62,552 nt of DNA, from contig JAHEKJ010000010.1 in the NCBI GenBank assembly GCA_024638385.1, positions 1 through 62,552 of the forward strand. Reading direction: 5' to 3'. The notes beneath the pieces were generated by a model. That model saw nothing but the letters and a program-made list of their open reading frames with translations, did no database searches and was not told the origin of the DNA. The translations under genes were made by a program, and so were the position numbers. The first letter of the stretch is position 1; every line of letters begins with the position of its first letter. Positions 30,847 to 38,691 of this stretch are shown one piece after another. Source of the DNA: Gammaproteobacteria bacterium (GTDB taxonomy: Bacteria > Pseudomonadota > Gammaproteobacteria > GCA-001735895).

Positions 30847-32244
30847 ATGAACTTCCTGCCCGTTTTCCTTCGTCTTGCCGGCAAGACGTGCCTCGTGGTC
30901 GGGGGCGGCTCGATCGCCCTGCGCAAGGCCGAGCATTTGTTGCGCGCCGGCAGCCGGGTGCGGCTTGTCGCACCCGACATCGACGCGCGTCTGCGCGAAC
31001 TCGCGGTCGCGGCGGATCTCGAAATCGTCGAGCGCGGGTTTACGCCGGCCGATCTCGACGGGGTCGCTTGCGTCATCGCCGCGACCGACGTCGATGCGGT
31101 CAACGCCGAGGTCTCGCGGCTCGCACAGGCGCGTGAATTGCCGGTCAACGTCGTCGACGATCCGGCGCTGTGCAGTTTCATCATGCCGGCGATGATCGAC
31201 CGCAGCCCGGTGCAGATCGCGATTTCGACCGGCGGTCAGTCGCCGGTGCTCGCACGCCTGCTGCGCGCGCGTCTCGAAAGCGCGATTCCGGGAAGTTATG
31301 GTCATCTCGGCCGACTCGCCGAGGAGTATCGTGAGCGCGTCAAGCAGGCTTTGCCCGACGTCGATACGCGGCGCCGCTTCTGGGAGGAAATACTCGACGG
31401 GCAGGCCGCCGAACTGGTCTTCGCCGGTCGTCTCGAGGCGGCGCGCGAACTGCTCGAGGCGCGGCTCGAGCAGTTCGACGCGACGGCGCCACGCGGCGAA
31501 GTCTATCTCGTCGGCGCCGGACCGGGCGATCCGGACCTGCTTACCTTCAAGGCCTTACGGCTGATGCAACAGGCCGACGTCGTAGTTCACGACCGCCTCG
31601 TCTCGGCGCCGATTCTCGAAATGGTGCGGCGCGATGCGGAGCGGATCTACGCCGGCAAGGCCCGGGCCGAGCACTCGATGCCGCAGGAGAGCATCAACCA
31701 GCTGCTGGTGCGGCTCGCTCGCGATGGCAAGCGCGTGCTCCGGCTCAAGGGCGGCGACCCGTTCATCTTCGGTCGCGGCGGCGAGGAGATCGCCGAGCTG
31801 ATCGACGAGGGTATCGAGTTCCAGGTGGTGCCGGGCATAACCGCGGCCTCGGGTTGCGCGAGTTACGCGGGCATTCCGTTGACGCATCGCGATCATTCGC
31901 AAGCCTGTATCTTCGTCACCGGACACCGGCGCGACGGCGGCGAGGACCTGAACTGGGAGATGCTCAGTCATGCGAACCAGACCGTCGTGTTCTACATGGG
32001 GCTCGATAACGTCGAGCGGATCTGTACGTCGCTGAAGGCGCACGGGCGCGCGCCGGAAACGCCGGCGGCGCTGATCGAGAAGGGAACCACCTCGGTACAG
32101 CGCGTATTCGTCGGTGACCTCGACAGCCTGCCCGGCATGATTGCCGACAACGACGTGCGCGCGCCGACGCTGATCATCGTCGGTGAGGTCGTCGCGCTGC
32201 ACGAAAAACTCGCCTGGTATAATCCGGGCGAGGAAATCACCTGA
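30847..32244 (+). CDS. cysG: Siroheme synthase CysG (trifunctional)
   Basis: A 465-residue fused enzyme making siroheme from uroporphyrinogen III. The N-terminal part (1-210) is precorrin-2 dehydrogenase/ferrochelatase with VVGGGSIALRKAE and FIMPAMIDRSPVQIAI. The C-terminal part (216-460) is the uroporphyrinogen methyltransferase with YLVGAGPGDPDLLT, VHDRLV, LRLKGGDPFIFGRGGEE and VVPGITAASG. Siroheme serves sulfite or nitrite reductase; neither is in this window. A separate transcription unit from iscRSU is implied by the terminator. Confidence 0.96.
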   Translation: MNFLPVFLRLAGKTCLVVGGGSIALRKAEHLLRAGSRVRLVAPDIDARLRELAVAADLEIVERGFTPADLDGVACVIAATDVDAVNAEVSRLAQARELPVNVVDDPALCSFIMPAMIDRSPVQIAISTGGQSPVLARLLRARLESAIPGSYGHLGRLAEEYRERVKQALPDVDTRRRFWEEILDGQAAELVFAGRLEAARELLEARLEQFDATAPRGEVYLVGAGPGDPDLLTFKALRLMQQADVVVHDRLVSAPILEMVRRDAERIYAGKARAEHSMPQESINQLLVRLARDGKRVLRLKGGDPFIFGRGGEEIAELIDEGIEFQVVPGITAASGCASYAGIPLTHRDHSQACIFVTGHRRDGGEDLNWEMLSHANQTVVFYMGLDNVERICTSLKAHGRAPETPAALIEKGTTSVQRVFVGDLDSLPGMIADNDVRAPTLIIVGEVVALHEKLAWYNPGEEIT

Positions 32245-32660
32245 CCCGGCCAACGCGCAGTCAGGAGAGGCCGGCGGCTCGCTAGCCCGATCCTGATCCG
32301 CCGGTACCGCGAACGGCCATAATCGCATTTCGGCGAGCCTGAAATCGGCATGGCTTTCGCGCAGCCGCAGCGCGAGCCCCGCGGCAACCTCGCGCTTGCC
32401 GTGCAGGGCATGCGCGGCAATCCGCAGCAATAGTCGGCAGGTCAATCCCGGCTGTAGTTCCTCGGCTCGATCGGCCCACACGAGCGCCTGCGCGTAGTCG
32501 GCGGGCGCCGCATCCGGGGTCAGGTTCGAAGCCGTGCTTGCGATCGGGAGCCGAAACTATTAACGTGTGGCCCGGTGCTCGTCGACCCGGCCAAACCGGC
32601 TATAATCAAACAGGCAATACCAGGCCGGTAGCCGAGGATGGCCGGGCAAGAGAGAAACCA
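32245..32660. other. 416-base stretch without a confident gene
   Basis: This gap contains the promoter of the next gene at its right end. On the minus strand, 32290-32560 reads as a protein-like frame (ALVWADRAEELQPG, HALHGKREVAAGLAL) but it has no credible start and runs on through cysG antisense, so I do not call it. It could be a gene remnant. Confidence 0.5.
32601..32606 (+). promoter_or_regulatory. -10 box for the alpha/beta hydrolase gene
   Basis: A consensus TATAAT about 55 bases before the TTG start at 32661. No good -35 box is visible at the right distance. Confidence 0.5.
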
Positions 32661-33371
32661 TTGAACCAGAAAAGCAAGCTCGTGCTGATGCCCGGGCTGG
32701 ATGGAACCGGTAAGCTGTTTTCACCGATCATTCCGCTGCTCGAACCCTATTTCGAGCTGATCGTCGTGACTTACCCCGATCTCGCGAGCTTCGACAACTA
32801 CGTCGACTGCGCGCAAAATCAGCTGCCGTCGACGCCGGGATATTCGTTGCTCGCCGAATCCTTTTCCGGGCCGGTGGCGATCGCGATCATGGCCAACCGG
32901 CCGGATCAGATCGGCCCGTCGGTGCTGTGCTCGGCATTCGCGCGCTCTCCGCTGGTCGCGTTGAACCGGATGGCGAACCAGGTGCCGGCCGGAATGTTCT
33001 CGATCGGCGCGCTGAGCGACTTTTGCCTCGAGGTCGGCGATGTCGACAGCGAGGATTTCTCCGAGACTCAGCCGCTGCCGGTGCACGTCACCGAGCAGCT
33101 CGACGGCACCGTGCTCAAGCACAAGATCTCGGTACTGAGCCGCATCGACGTGTCGGCGCTATTGCCGCAGGTCACGGTGCCGATCCTGCAACTGCAGGGC
33201 TTGCAGGATCGAATCGTCTCGACCGGCGATGCGCAACTGGTGCAGCAGAACCTGCCCGCGGTGCGCCGCGTCGATATCGACGGGCCGCATTTGCTGTTGC
33301 AGTCGCATTCGCGCGAGTGCGTCGAGCAAATCGTCGCCCACATTCGATCCGAATCCGGCGATTCGGCCTAG
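32661..33371 (+). CDS. Alpha/beta hydrolase
   Basis: A 236-residue soluble hydrolase. The early segment VLMPGLDGTGKLF is the oxyanion-hole region, LAESFSGPVAIAIM is the nucleophile elbow with Ser in a variant GxSxG, LQGLQDRIV supplies the acid, and DIDGPHLLLQS supplies the His. The start is the TTG at 32661, because the longer frame would begin before the TATAAT box at 32601 and has no family similarity. The substrate is unknown; no operon partner is evident. Confidence 0.8.
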   Translation: MNQKSKLVLMPGLDGTGKLFSPIIPLLEPYFELIVVTYPDLASFDNYVDCAQNQLPSTPGYSLLAESFSGPVAIAIMANRPDQIGPSVLCSAFARSPLVALNRMANQVPAGMFSIGALSDFCLEVGDVDSEDFSETQPLPVHVTEQLDGTVLKHKISVLSRIDVSALLPQVTVPILQLQGLQDRIVSTGDAQLVQQNLPAVRRVDIDGPHLLLQSHSRECVEQIVAHIRSESGDSA

Positions 33372-33406
33372 CGGCCGAAAGCCGCGTCTCCGCGAGCGGA
33401 TGCGGC

Positions 33407-33562
33407 CTAACGGCTCAGTCGAGTTCGCGTCACGCCGCAACGGCGGCATTCGTCTTTTTCCACCGGATCGGCGCCGAATTCGTAGGTCACGTTGACCACC
33501 CGGTAATCGTGAAAGCCGAGCCAGCAGAGAAACTGGCCGAGGAGTGGATGCAGCTTTACCAT
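33407..33562 (-). CDS. Small zinc-ribbon-like protein
   Basis: A 51-residue frame from ATG 33562 to TAG 33407. Cys13 and His18 (FLCWLGFHDY) pair with Cys39-x-x-Cys42 (ECRRCGVTR) in the arrangement of small zinc ribbons such as phage DUF1660-type proteins. The middle VVNVTYEFGADP is a plausible beta hairpin. It is shorter than the usual annotation cutoff but its codon use is like its neighbours. Function unknown. Confidence 0.6.
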   Translation of the reverse strand: MVKLHPLLGQFLCWLGFHDYRVVNVTYEFGADPVEKDECRRCGVTRTRLSR

Positions 33563-33645
33563 ACCGATCGATTCCGATTCGACTGACAGCCGCTATCTTA
33601 CACCCACCGGCAGCGATTCGTTGAACAGGCCGTGTTTACGGCCCC

Positions 33646-33722
33646 GGCAGGTCATTGCGAGGACCCCCGGTCCCGTCTCGGAGGCCGGGGTAAACTCCAG
33701 CCGGGGCGACGAAGCAACCTCC
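33646..33722 (+). repeat. Dispersed repeat copy B (GTCATTGCGAGGA...GCGACGAAGCAACCTCC)
   Basis: Blocks 33646-33663 and 33706-33722 match copy A at 20783-20838 base for base, in the opposite chromosomal orientation. The interior carries its own CCGGGG inverted arms. The rest of the spacer up to the DUF3501 gene has further short GGGGTAA-type palindromic pieces and no gene. Confidence 0.75.
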
Positions 33723-33829
33723 TGAAGCTGGCCCAATCGCGGAATATCGCTCCGTAGCGATCGTGGTAACCCCGGCTCGGGAAGCGATGCCCTGGCCGTC
33801 GGGGTAATTCGCGGCGGACGTCGATCGTA

Positions 33830-34450
33830 TCAGGCGAGATCCTTGAGCAGCGACTCGCGAGTCTCGCCGTCGATTTCGACGCTGTAGGTGTAAACCGCGT
33901 GCTGCACGCCGATCTGCCAACGCGCGCCGGTCTTCAGCGACCGCGCCGCATCGTCGCCGATCTCGAAACGCAGGAAGTGCACCGCCGAGGTTTTTTCCTC
34001 GGTCGCGCGCTCGAGGTCTTCGTCGGCGATCGACCAGAGCTTGTCGTCGTCGCCGATCTGCATCCAGACTAGATCTTCGATGCCGACCAGCCTGGCGAGC
34101 TGCGCCGCGCGCATCTCGGGTTCCGGATACTCGATCATGAACGTGGCCTTGAAGTCCCGCCCGCCCGGAATCAGCGGGTTGTAAGCCTCGAGCTCGTCGT
34201 TGATGCCGTCGGCCTCGAAGATCTTCTCGATTCGCAGCATTTCCTGGATCTGGTAGAGCAGGGTCAGGCGATCCTCGAAATAAAGCGTCGCGTTCGGGCC
34301 GAGCGCGACCTGCCGGTGTTTCTTGTGCGCGATCACTTGCTGGCGAAACTCGGCGCGTTTCTCGGCGTATTGCTCGAGGCTCATCAAGTCGTCGCGGGTG
34401 ATCGGCTGGTGCATTCGATCTTGCATCGAATCGAGCATTGAAACCTCCAT
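33830..34450 (-). CDS. DUF3501 family protein
   Basis: A roughly 200-residue soluble protein of the DUF3501 family ([20 protein letters not shown], then [29 protein letters not shown] core seen here as [16 protein letters not shown], and FLRFEIGD). Several Met codons (34450, 34438, 34426) compete as start; the family usually begins near [10 protein letters not shown]. It is the last gene of the rubrerythrin / Fe-S protein / DUF3501 unit, four bases after the Fe-S gene. Its biochemical role is not known to me; the constant association suggests it works with the Fe-S protein. Confidence 0.88.
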   Translation of the reverse strand: MEVSMLDSMQDRMHQPITRDDLMSLEQYAEKRAEFRQQVIAHKKHRQVALGPNATLYFEDRLTLLYQIQEMLRIEKIFEADGINDELEAYNPLIPGGRDFKATFMIEYPEPEMRAAQLARLVGIEDLVWMQIGDDDKLWSIADEDLERATEEKTSAVHFLRFEIGDDAARSLKTGARWQIGVQHAVYTYSVEIDGETRESLLKDLA

Positions 34451-34454
34451 CGAG

Positions 34455-35792
34455 TCAAATTCCGTAAGCCTGGCGCAGCAGGCTGATCGGGTGCCGGGTA
34501 CTGCTGCCGTCGGCGAGTCCGGCGGAAATGTGTTGGCCGGCCATCGGGCAGTCGCTGGTGTAGGCGTCGGGTTCGGCCTTCCGGACGCGGTTGACGACCG
34601 GCTTGCAAATCTTCATCGACACGTCGTGGAACTCCCGCTTGACCGCGTAGGTGCCGTCGTGTCCGGAACAGCGCTCGATGGCCTCGACCTCGGTATCCGG
34701 GATCAACGACAGGATGTCGCGGGTCTTCAGGCCGATACGCTGGACGCGCTGGTGGCACGCGACGTGGTAGCTGATCTTGCCGATGCCCTCGACAAAATCG
34801 GTTTTGAGCAAGCCGGCCTTGTCGCGCAACGCGAGGTACTCGAACGGATCGAAGAACGCTTTCATGACCTTGCCGATGTCGTCGTCGTCGGGATACATCA
34901 GCGGCAATTCCTGCTTGAACTGCAGCGTGCACGACGGCACCGGCGAGATGATGTCCCAGCCGTCGTCGACCAGCCGCGCCAGCAGCGGGATATTGTGATC
35001 CTTGAGCTTGCCGACCGATTCGAGATCGCCGAGTTCGAGCTTCGGCATGCCGCAGCAGACCGTGTTCGGCACCACCATCGTCGGGATGCCGTTGTGCTCG
35101 AACACGGCGATCAGGTCCTCGCCGATCTGCGGCTCGTTGTACTCGCCGTAGCAGGTAGCGAAAATCGCGACCTTGCCGGTGGTCCGGTCGGTCGCCTCGA
35201 TCTCGTGCTCCCCGGGCCGATGCCCGCGCGTGCGCTTGCTCAGGGTCTTGCTGTGATATTCCGGCAGGCGCGCGTCGGCGTGAATGCCGAGCGCCGACTC
35301 GAGCAGCGCCCGCGTGTGTTGGTTGCGGTTGCTCGCGTTGACGACGCCGGCGACGATCGGGATGCTCGCAAAGCTGCCGATCCTGTCGGTCGAGCTGATC
35401 AGCTTGTCGCGCGTGCGCGCTCGACCGCGCTTGAAGCCGTTGGCCTTGGCGCGCAGCATCAGGTGCGGGAAATCGACGTTCCACTCGTGCGGTGGCACGT
35501 ACGGGCATTTGGTCAGGTAGCAAAGGTCGCACAGGTAGCAGTGATCGACGACTTTCCAGTAATCCTGCTTGTCGACGCCGTCGACCTCCATCGTGTCGGA
35601 CTCGTCGACGAGGTCGAACAGCGTCGGAAACGCGTTGCACAGGCTGACGCAGCGGCGGCAGCCATGGCAAATGTCGAACACGCGTTCGAGTTCGCCGAAC
35701 AGCGATTTCTCGTCGTAGAAGTCCGGATCGTTCTGCCCGAGCGGATGACGCGTGGGCGCGTCCAGACTGCCTTCGCGGGATGCAGCAGACAT
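34455..35792 (-). CDS. (Fe-S)-binding heterodisulfide-reductase-like protein
   Basis: A 445-residue protein. Two [4Fe-4S] ferredoxin motifs lie near the N-terminus ([15 protein letters not shown] and [17 protein letters not shown]). Two CCG domains follow, the first with [10 protein letters not shown], the second with HVACHQRVQ and [10 protein letters not shown], as in HdrB/GlpC/GlcF subunits. It probably passes electrons at the cytoplasmic face, but no flavoprotein dehydrogenase partner is adjacent. The ATG at 35792 is chosen over an upstream frame that begins inside the GC hairpin. Its partner genes are rubrerythrin (upstream) and DUF3501 (downstream). Confidence 0.88.
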   Translation of the reverse strand: MSAASREGSLDAPTRHPLGQNDPDFYDEKSLFGELERVFDICHGCRRCVSLCNAFPTLFDLVDESDTMEVDGVDKQDYWKVVDHCYLCDLCYLTKCPYVPPHEWNVDFPHLMLRAKANGFKRGRARTRDKLISSTDRIGSFASIPIVAGVVNASNRNQHTRALLESALGIHADARLPEYHSKTLSKRTRGHRPGEHEIEATDRTTGKVAIFATCYGEYNEPQIGEDLIAVFEHNGIPTMVVPNTVCCGMPKLELGDLESVGKLKDHNIPLLARLVDDGWDIISPVPSCTLQFKQELPLMYPDDDDIGKVMKAFFDPFEYLALRDKAGLLKTDFVEGIGKISYHVACHQRVQRIGLKTRDILSLIPDTEVEAIERCSGHDGTYAVKREFHDVSMKICKPVVNRVRKAEPDAYTSDCPMAGQHISAGLADGSSTRHPISLLRQAYGI

Positions 35793-35808
35793 GGTGACAG
35801 TCGAATCA

Positions 35809-35828
35809 CCGGGCCCTCGCGGGCCCGG
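35809..35828. promoter_or_regulatory. GC hairpin between rubrerythrin and Fe-S protein genes
   Basis: A perfect 8-bp stem CCGGGCCC-TCGC-GGGCCCGG, 16 bases before the Fe-S gene start and just after the rubrerythrin stop. No T-run follows, so it is more likely an RNA-processing or stability element that changes the ratio of the two products than a full terminator. Confidence 0.5.
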
Positions 35829-35839
35829 CGTCAATCGAC

Positions 35840-36259
35840 TCAGGCGTCCAGGTTGTCGAGTGCTTTCTGGAAGCGGTTGGCGTGCGAGCGCTCGGCCTTG
35901 GCCAGGGTCTCGAACCAGTCGGCGATTTCGTCGAAGCCCTCGTCGCGGGCGGTTTTCGCCATTCCCGGGTACATGTCCGTGTACTCGTGGGTTTCGCCGG
36001 CGATCGCGGCCTTGAGGTTGTTCTCGGTGCCGCCGATCGGCAGCCCGGTCGCCGGGTCGCCGACTTCTTCGAGATACTCGAGGTGGCCGTGGGCATGGCC
36101 GGTTTCGCCTTCGGCGGTCGAGCGGAAAACGGCAGAGACGTCGTTGAAGCCCTCGACGTCGGCCTTGGCGGCGAAATACAGGTAACGACGGTTCGCCTGC
36201 GATTCGCCGGAAAACGCGTCTTTCAGATTTTGTTCGGTCTTGGATCCTTTCAGGGACAT
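35840..36259 (-). CDS. Rubrerythrin (diiron domain only)
   Basis: A 139-residue ferritin-like protein. The diiron ligands occur in the two ExxH-type helices: [14 protein letters not shown] with the later [11 protein letters not shown], and [14 protein letters not shown] with [11 protein letters not shown]. The C-terminal rubredoxin domain of classical rubrerythrin is absent, so an external donor is needed; the adjacent Fe-S protein is an obvious candidate. Members reduce hydrogen peroxide. It is the first gene of a three-gene leftward unit with an AT-rich upstream region shared with the PfkB kinase gene. Confidence 0.9.
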   Translation of the reverse strand: MSLKGSKTEQNLKDAFSGESQANRRYLYFAAKADVEGFNDVSAVFRSTAEGETGHAHGHLEYLEEVGDPATGLPIGGTENNLKAAIAGETHEYTDMYPGMAKTARDEGFDEIADWFETLAKAERSHANRFQKALDNLDA

Positions 36260-36478
36260 TGCTAACTCCAGTCGTGTTGTTGTCTGGTCAGGACGCGTAT
36301 GGTATCAATCCGTCCAGATTAATGAAGTTAATTTTATTTATAATTTCAATAGAAAGTCACAATTAATTCGTTTGTCGAAATTTATTGCCGACGGGAGGTT
36401 TTCAGCGCCACGGAGAACGATTATGCTTGCCGGTTCGGCGCCCCCGGGGGCAAATCTTAACGAACCTGACGCCAGTCA

Positions 36479-37480
36479 ATGAAGCAATTCGACGTCTACG
36501 CGATCGGCAACGCGCTGGTCGATATCGAATATCACACGACCGACGCGCGACTGCGCGAGCTCGGCATCGAAAAAGGCGTCATGACGCTGATCGACGAGCA
36601 GCGCCAGAACAGCCTGTTCGCCTACCTCGGCGATTCGCACGAGAGCATGGCTTGCGGCGGTTCGGCGGCGAATACGATCATCGCACTCGCCCAGCTTGGC
36701 GCGAAGACCCACTTCGACTGCCGCGTTTCGAGCGACATGACCGGCCAGGTATTCGTCCGCGACCTGCATAGTTACGGCGTCGACTCGGGACTCGACCATC
36801 GTCCACTGCCGGGTGGCGTCACCGGCAAATGCCTGGTTTTCGTGACCCCCGACGCGGATCGTACGATGAACACGTTTCTCGGCGTCAGCGGCGAGCTCGA
36901 CACCGGCGATATCGATATCGATGCGGTCAGGCGTTCGGCTTACATCTACATCGAGGGTTATCTCGCGAGCGCCGAAAATGCCCGTGACGCGGCGATCGAG
37001 GCGCGTCGCATCGCCGAGCGCGCCGATTGCAGGACCGCGCTGACGCTGTCCGATCCCAACATGGTGCGGTTTTTCCGGCCGGCGCTCGAAGCGATGATCG
37101 GCGACGGCGTCGATTTGCTGTTTGCCAACGAGGAAGAAGCCATGGCGCTCGCGCAAACCGACGACCTGGCGCAGGCGATCGAGGCGATGAAACCGATAGC
37201 GCGAAGGCTCGCGATCACGCGCGGCAAGAACGGTGCGCTGCTGTTCGACGGCAGCGACCTGATCGAGATCGCGCCGCACCGGGTCGAAGCGATCGATACG
37301 CTCGGCGCCGGCGATCTGTTCGCGGGCGCATTCCTGTACGGCCTCGCGCAGGACATGAGTTTTCGGCAGGCCGGCGATCTCGCGTCGCTGGCGTCGGCGC
37401 GCATCGTGACGCAGTTCGGGCCGCGGCTGCGGGCCGAACAGACGCGCGCGGTGCTGGCCGAATTTAGCGCTGGCAATTGA
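36479..37480 (+). CDS. PfkB-family sugar/nucleoside kinase (adenosine kinase-like)
   Basis: A 333-residue ribokinase-family enzyme. It starts FDVYAIGNALVDIEY, has the substrate-lid GGSAANTIIALAQLG, and the C-terminal signature DTLGAGDLFAGAFLYG with the catalytic Asp. Family members of this subtype are usually annotated as adenosine kinase. The substrate is not fixed by the sequence. It is divergent from the rubrerythrin unit; a 12-bp palindrome GCCCCCGGGGGC lies upstream of the start near 36440. Confidence 0.87.
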   Translation: MKQFDVYAIGNALVDIEYHTTDARLRELGIEKGVMTLIDEQRQNSLFAYLGDSHESMACGGSAANTIIALAQLGAKTHFDCRVSSDMTGQVFVRDLHSYGVDSGLDHRPLPGGVTGKCLVFVTPDADRTMNTFLGVSGELDTGDIDIDAVRRSAYIYIEGYLASAENARDAAIEARRIAERADCRTALTLSDPNMVRFFRPALEAMIGDGVDLLFANEEEAMALAQTDDLAQAIEAMKPIARRLAITRGKNGALLFDGSDLIEIAPHRVEAIDTLGAGDLFAGAFLYGLAQDMSFRQAGDLASLASARIVTQFGPRLRAEQTRAVLAEFSAGN

Positions 37481-37604
37481 GACTCGAATCGTTAGAATTG
37501 CTTTTTTTTCAATAACCTGGAATACAAATTGAAACTCGCGCTCAAGATGCCGCGCGGGCCGCGCGAGACCGGCTCCGGGCGGCGAGCGGGAAACCGATGA
37601 CACC

Positions 37605-38669
37605 ATGACCATGCAACAAACCAAAGACTTGCGCATCACCGGGACCAAGGAAATCCAGACGCCCGAGGAACTGATGCAGGAATTACCGCTCAGCGAAACG
37701 GCGGCCGAAGTCGTCACGCGCGCGCGTCAGGAAATCTACGCGGTGCTGGACGGCAAGGACGACCGCCTGGTCGTGATCATCGGCCCGTGCTCGATCCACG
37801 ATACCGATGCCGCGCTCGAGTATGCCGATCGGCTGCAGGCCTTGCGCGACGAACTCGCAAACGAGTTGCTCGTCGTCATGCGCGTCTATTTCGAGAAGCC
37901 GCGCACCACCGTCGGCTGGAAAGGACTGATCAACGACCCCGATCTCGACGGCAGCTTCCATATCAACAAGGGCGTGCGCAAGGCGCGCGAGCTGTTGCTG
38001 AAGCTCGCCGACAAGGGCATCCCCGCCGGCCACGAGTACCTCGACCTGATCAGCCCGCAGTACATCTCCGACCTGGTCGCCTGGGGCGCGATCGGCGCGC
38101 GTACGACCGAGAGCCAGGGCCACCGCGAACTGGCGTCGGGTCTGTCGTGCCCGGTCGGCTTCAAGAACGGCACCGACGGCGGCGTGCAGATCGCGATCGA
38201 CGCGATGCGCGCGGCGCAGCACTCGCACCATTTCATCTCGATCACGCTGCAGGGACATTCGGCGATTTTCACGACCGCCGGCAACGAGTACACGCACGTG
38301 ATCCTGCGCGGCGGCAGCAATCGGCCGAACTACGATCGCGTCAGCGTTGCCGACGCGACGAGAAAGCTCGAGAAAAGCGGCCTGAACCCGCGCCTGATGG
38401 TCGACTGTTCGCACGCCAACAGCCAGAAGGATTTCAAGAAACAGGTCGAGGTCTGCCGCGACATCATTCACCAGATCAAGACCGGCCAGGACAATATCTT
38501 CGGCGTCATGATCGAGTCGAACCTGGTCGAGGGCCGCCAGGATTACGAGCCCGGCGCCAAGCACACCTACGGGCAGAGCATCACCGACGCCTGCATCGGC
38601 TGGGACGATTCGGAACTGTTGCTGCGCGAACTCGCCGAGGGCGTAAAAGCCAAGCGTCAGCAAGGCTAG
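37605..38669 (+). CDS. aroG: 3-deoxy-7-phosphoheptulonate synthase, class I
   Basis: A 354-residue enzyme condensing PEP and erythrose 4-phosphate, the first step of the shikimate pathway. It has the E. coli AroG/F/H architecture: RITGTKEIQTPEEL at the N-terminus, VVIIGPCSIHD, YFEKPRTTVGWKGL, GARTTESQGHRELASG, GTDGGVQIAIDA and DCSHANSQKD. Which aromatic amino acid feeds back on it cannot be read with certainty. An 8-T run lies upstream without a hairpin. Confidence 0.95.
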   Translation: MTMQQTKDLRITGTKEIQTPEELMQELPLSETAAEVVTRARQEIYAVLDGKDDRLVVIIGPCSIHDTDAALEYADRLQALRDELANELLVVMRVYFEKPRTTVGWKGLINDPDLDGSFHINKGVRKARELLLKLADKGIPAGHEYLDLISPQYISDLVAWGAIGARTTESQGHRELASGLSCPVGFKNGTDGGVQIAIDAMRAAQHSHHFISITLQGHSAIFTTAGNEYTHVILRGGSNRPNYDRVSVADATRKLEKSGLNPRLMVDCSHANSQKDFKKQVEVCRDIIHQIKTGQDNIFGVMIESNLVEGRQDYEPGAKHTYGQSITDACIGWDDSELLLRELAEGVKAKRQQG

Positions 38670-38691
38670 GGCGCCCCCGGCCGGCGACGCC

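Noticed and set aside
34323..36185. A 620-residue open frame on the plus strand
   Set aside because: It is antisense to the Fe-S protein, DUF3501 and rubrerythrin genes, all of which have clear family motifs on the minus strand.
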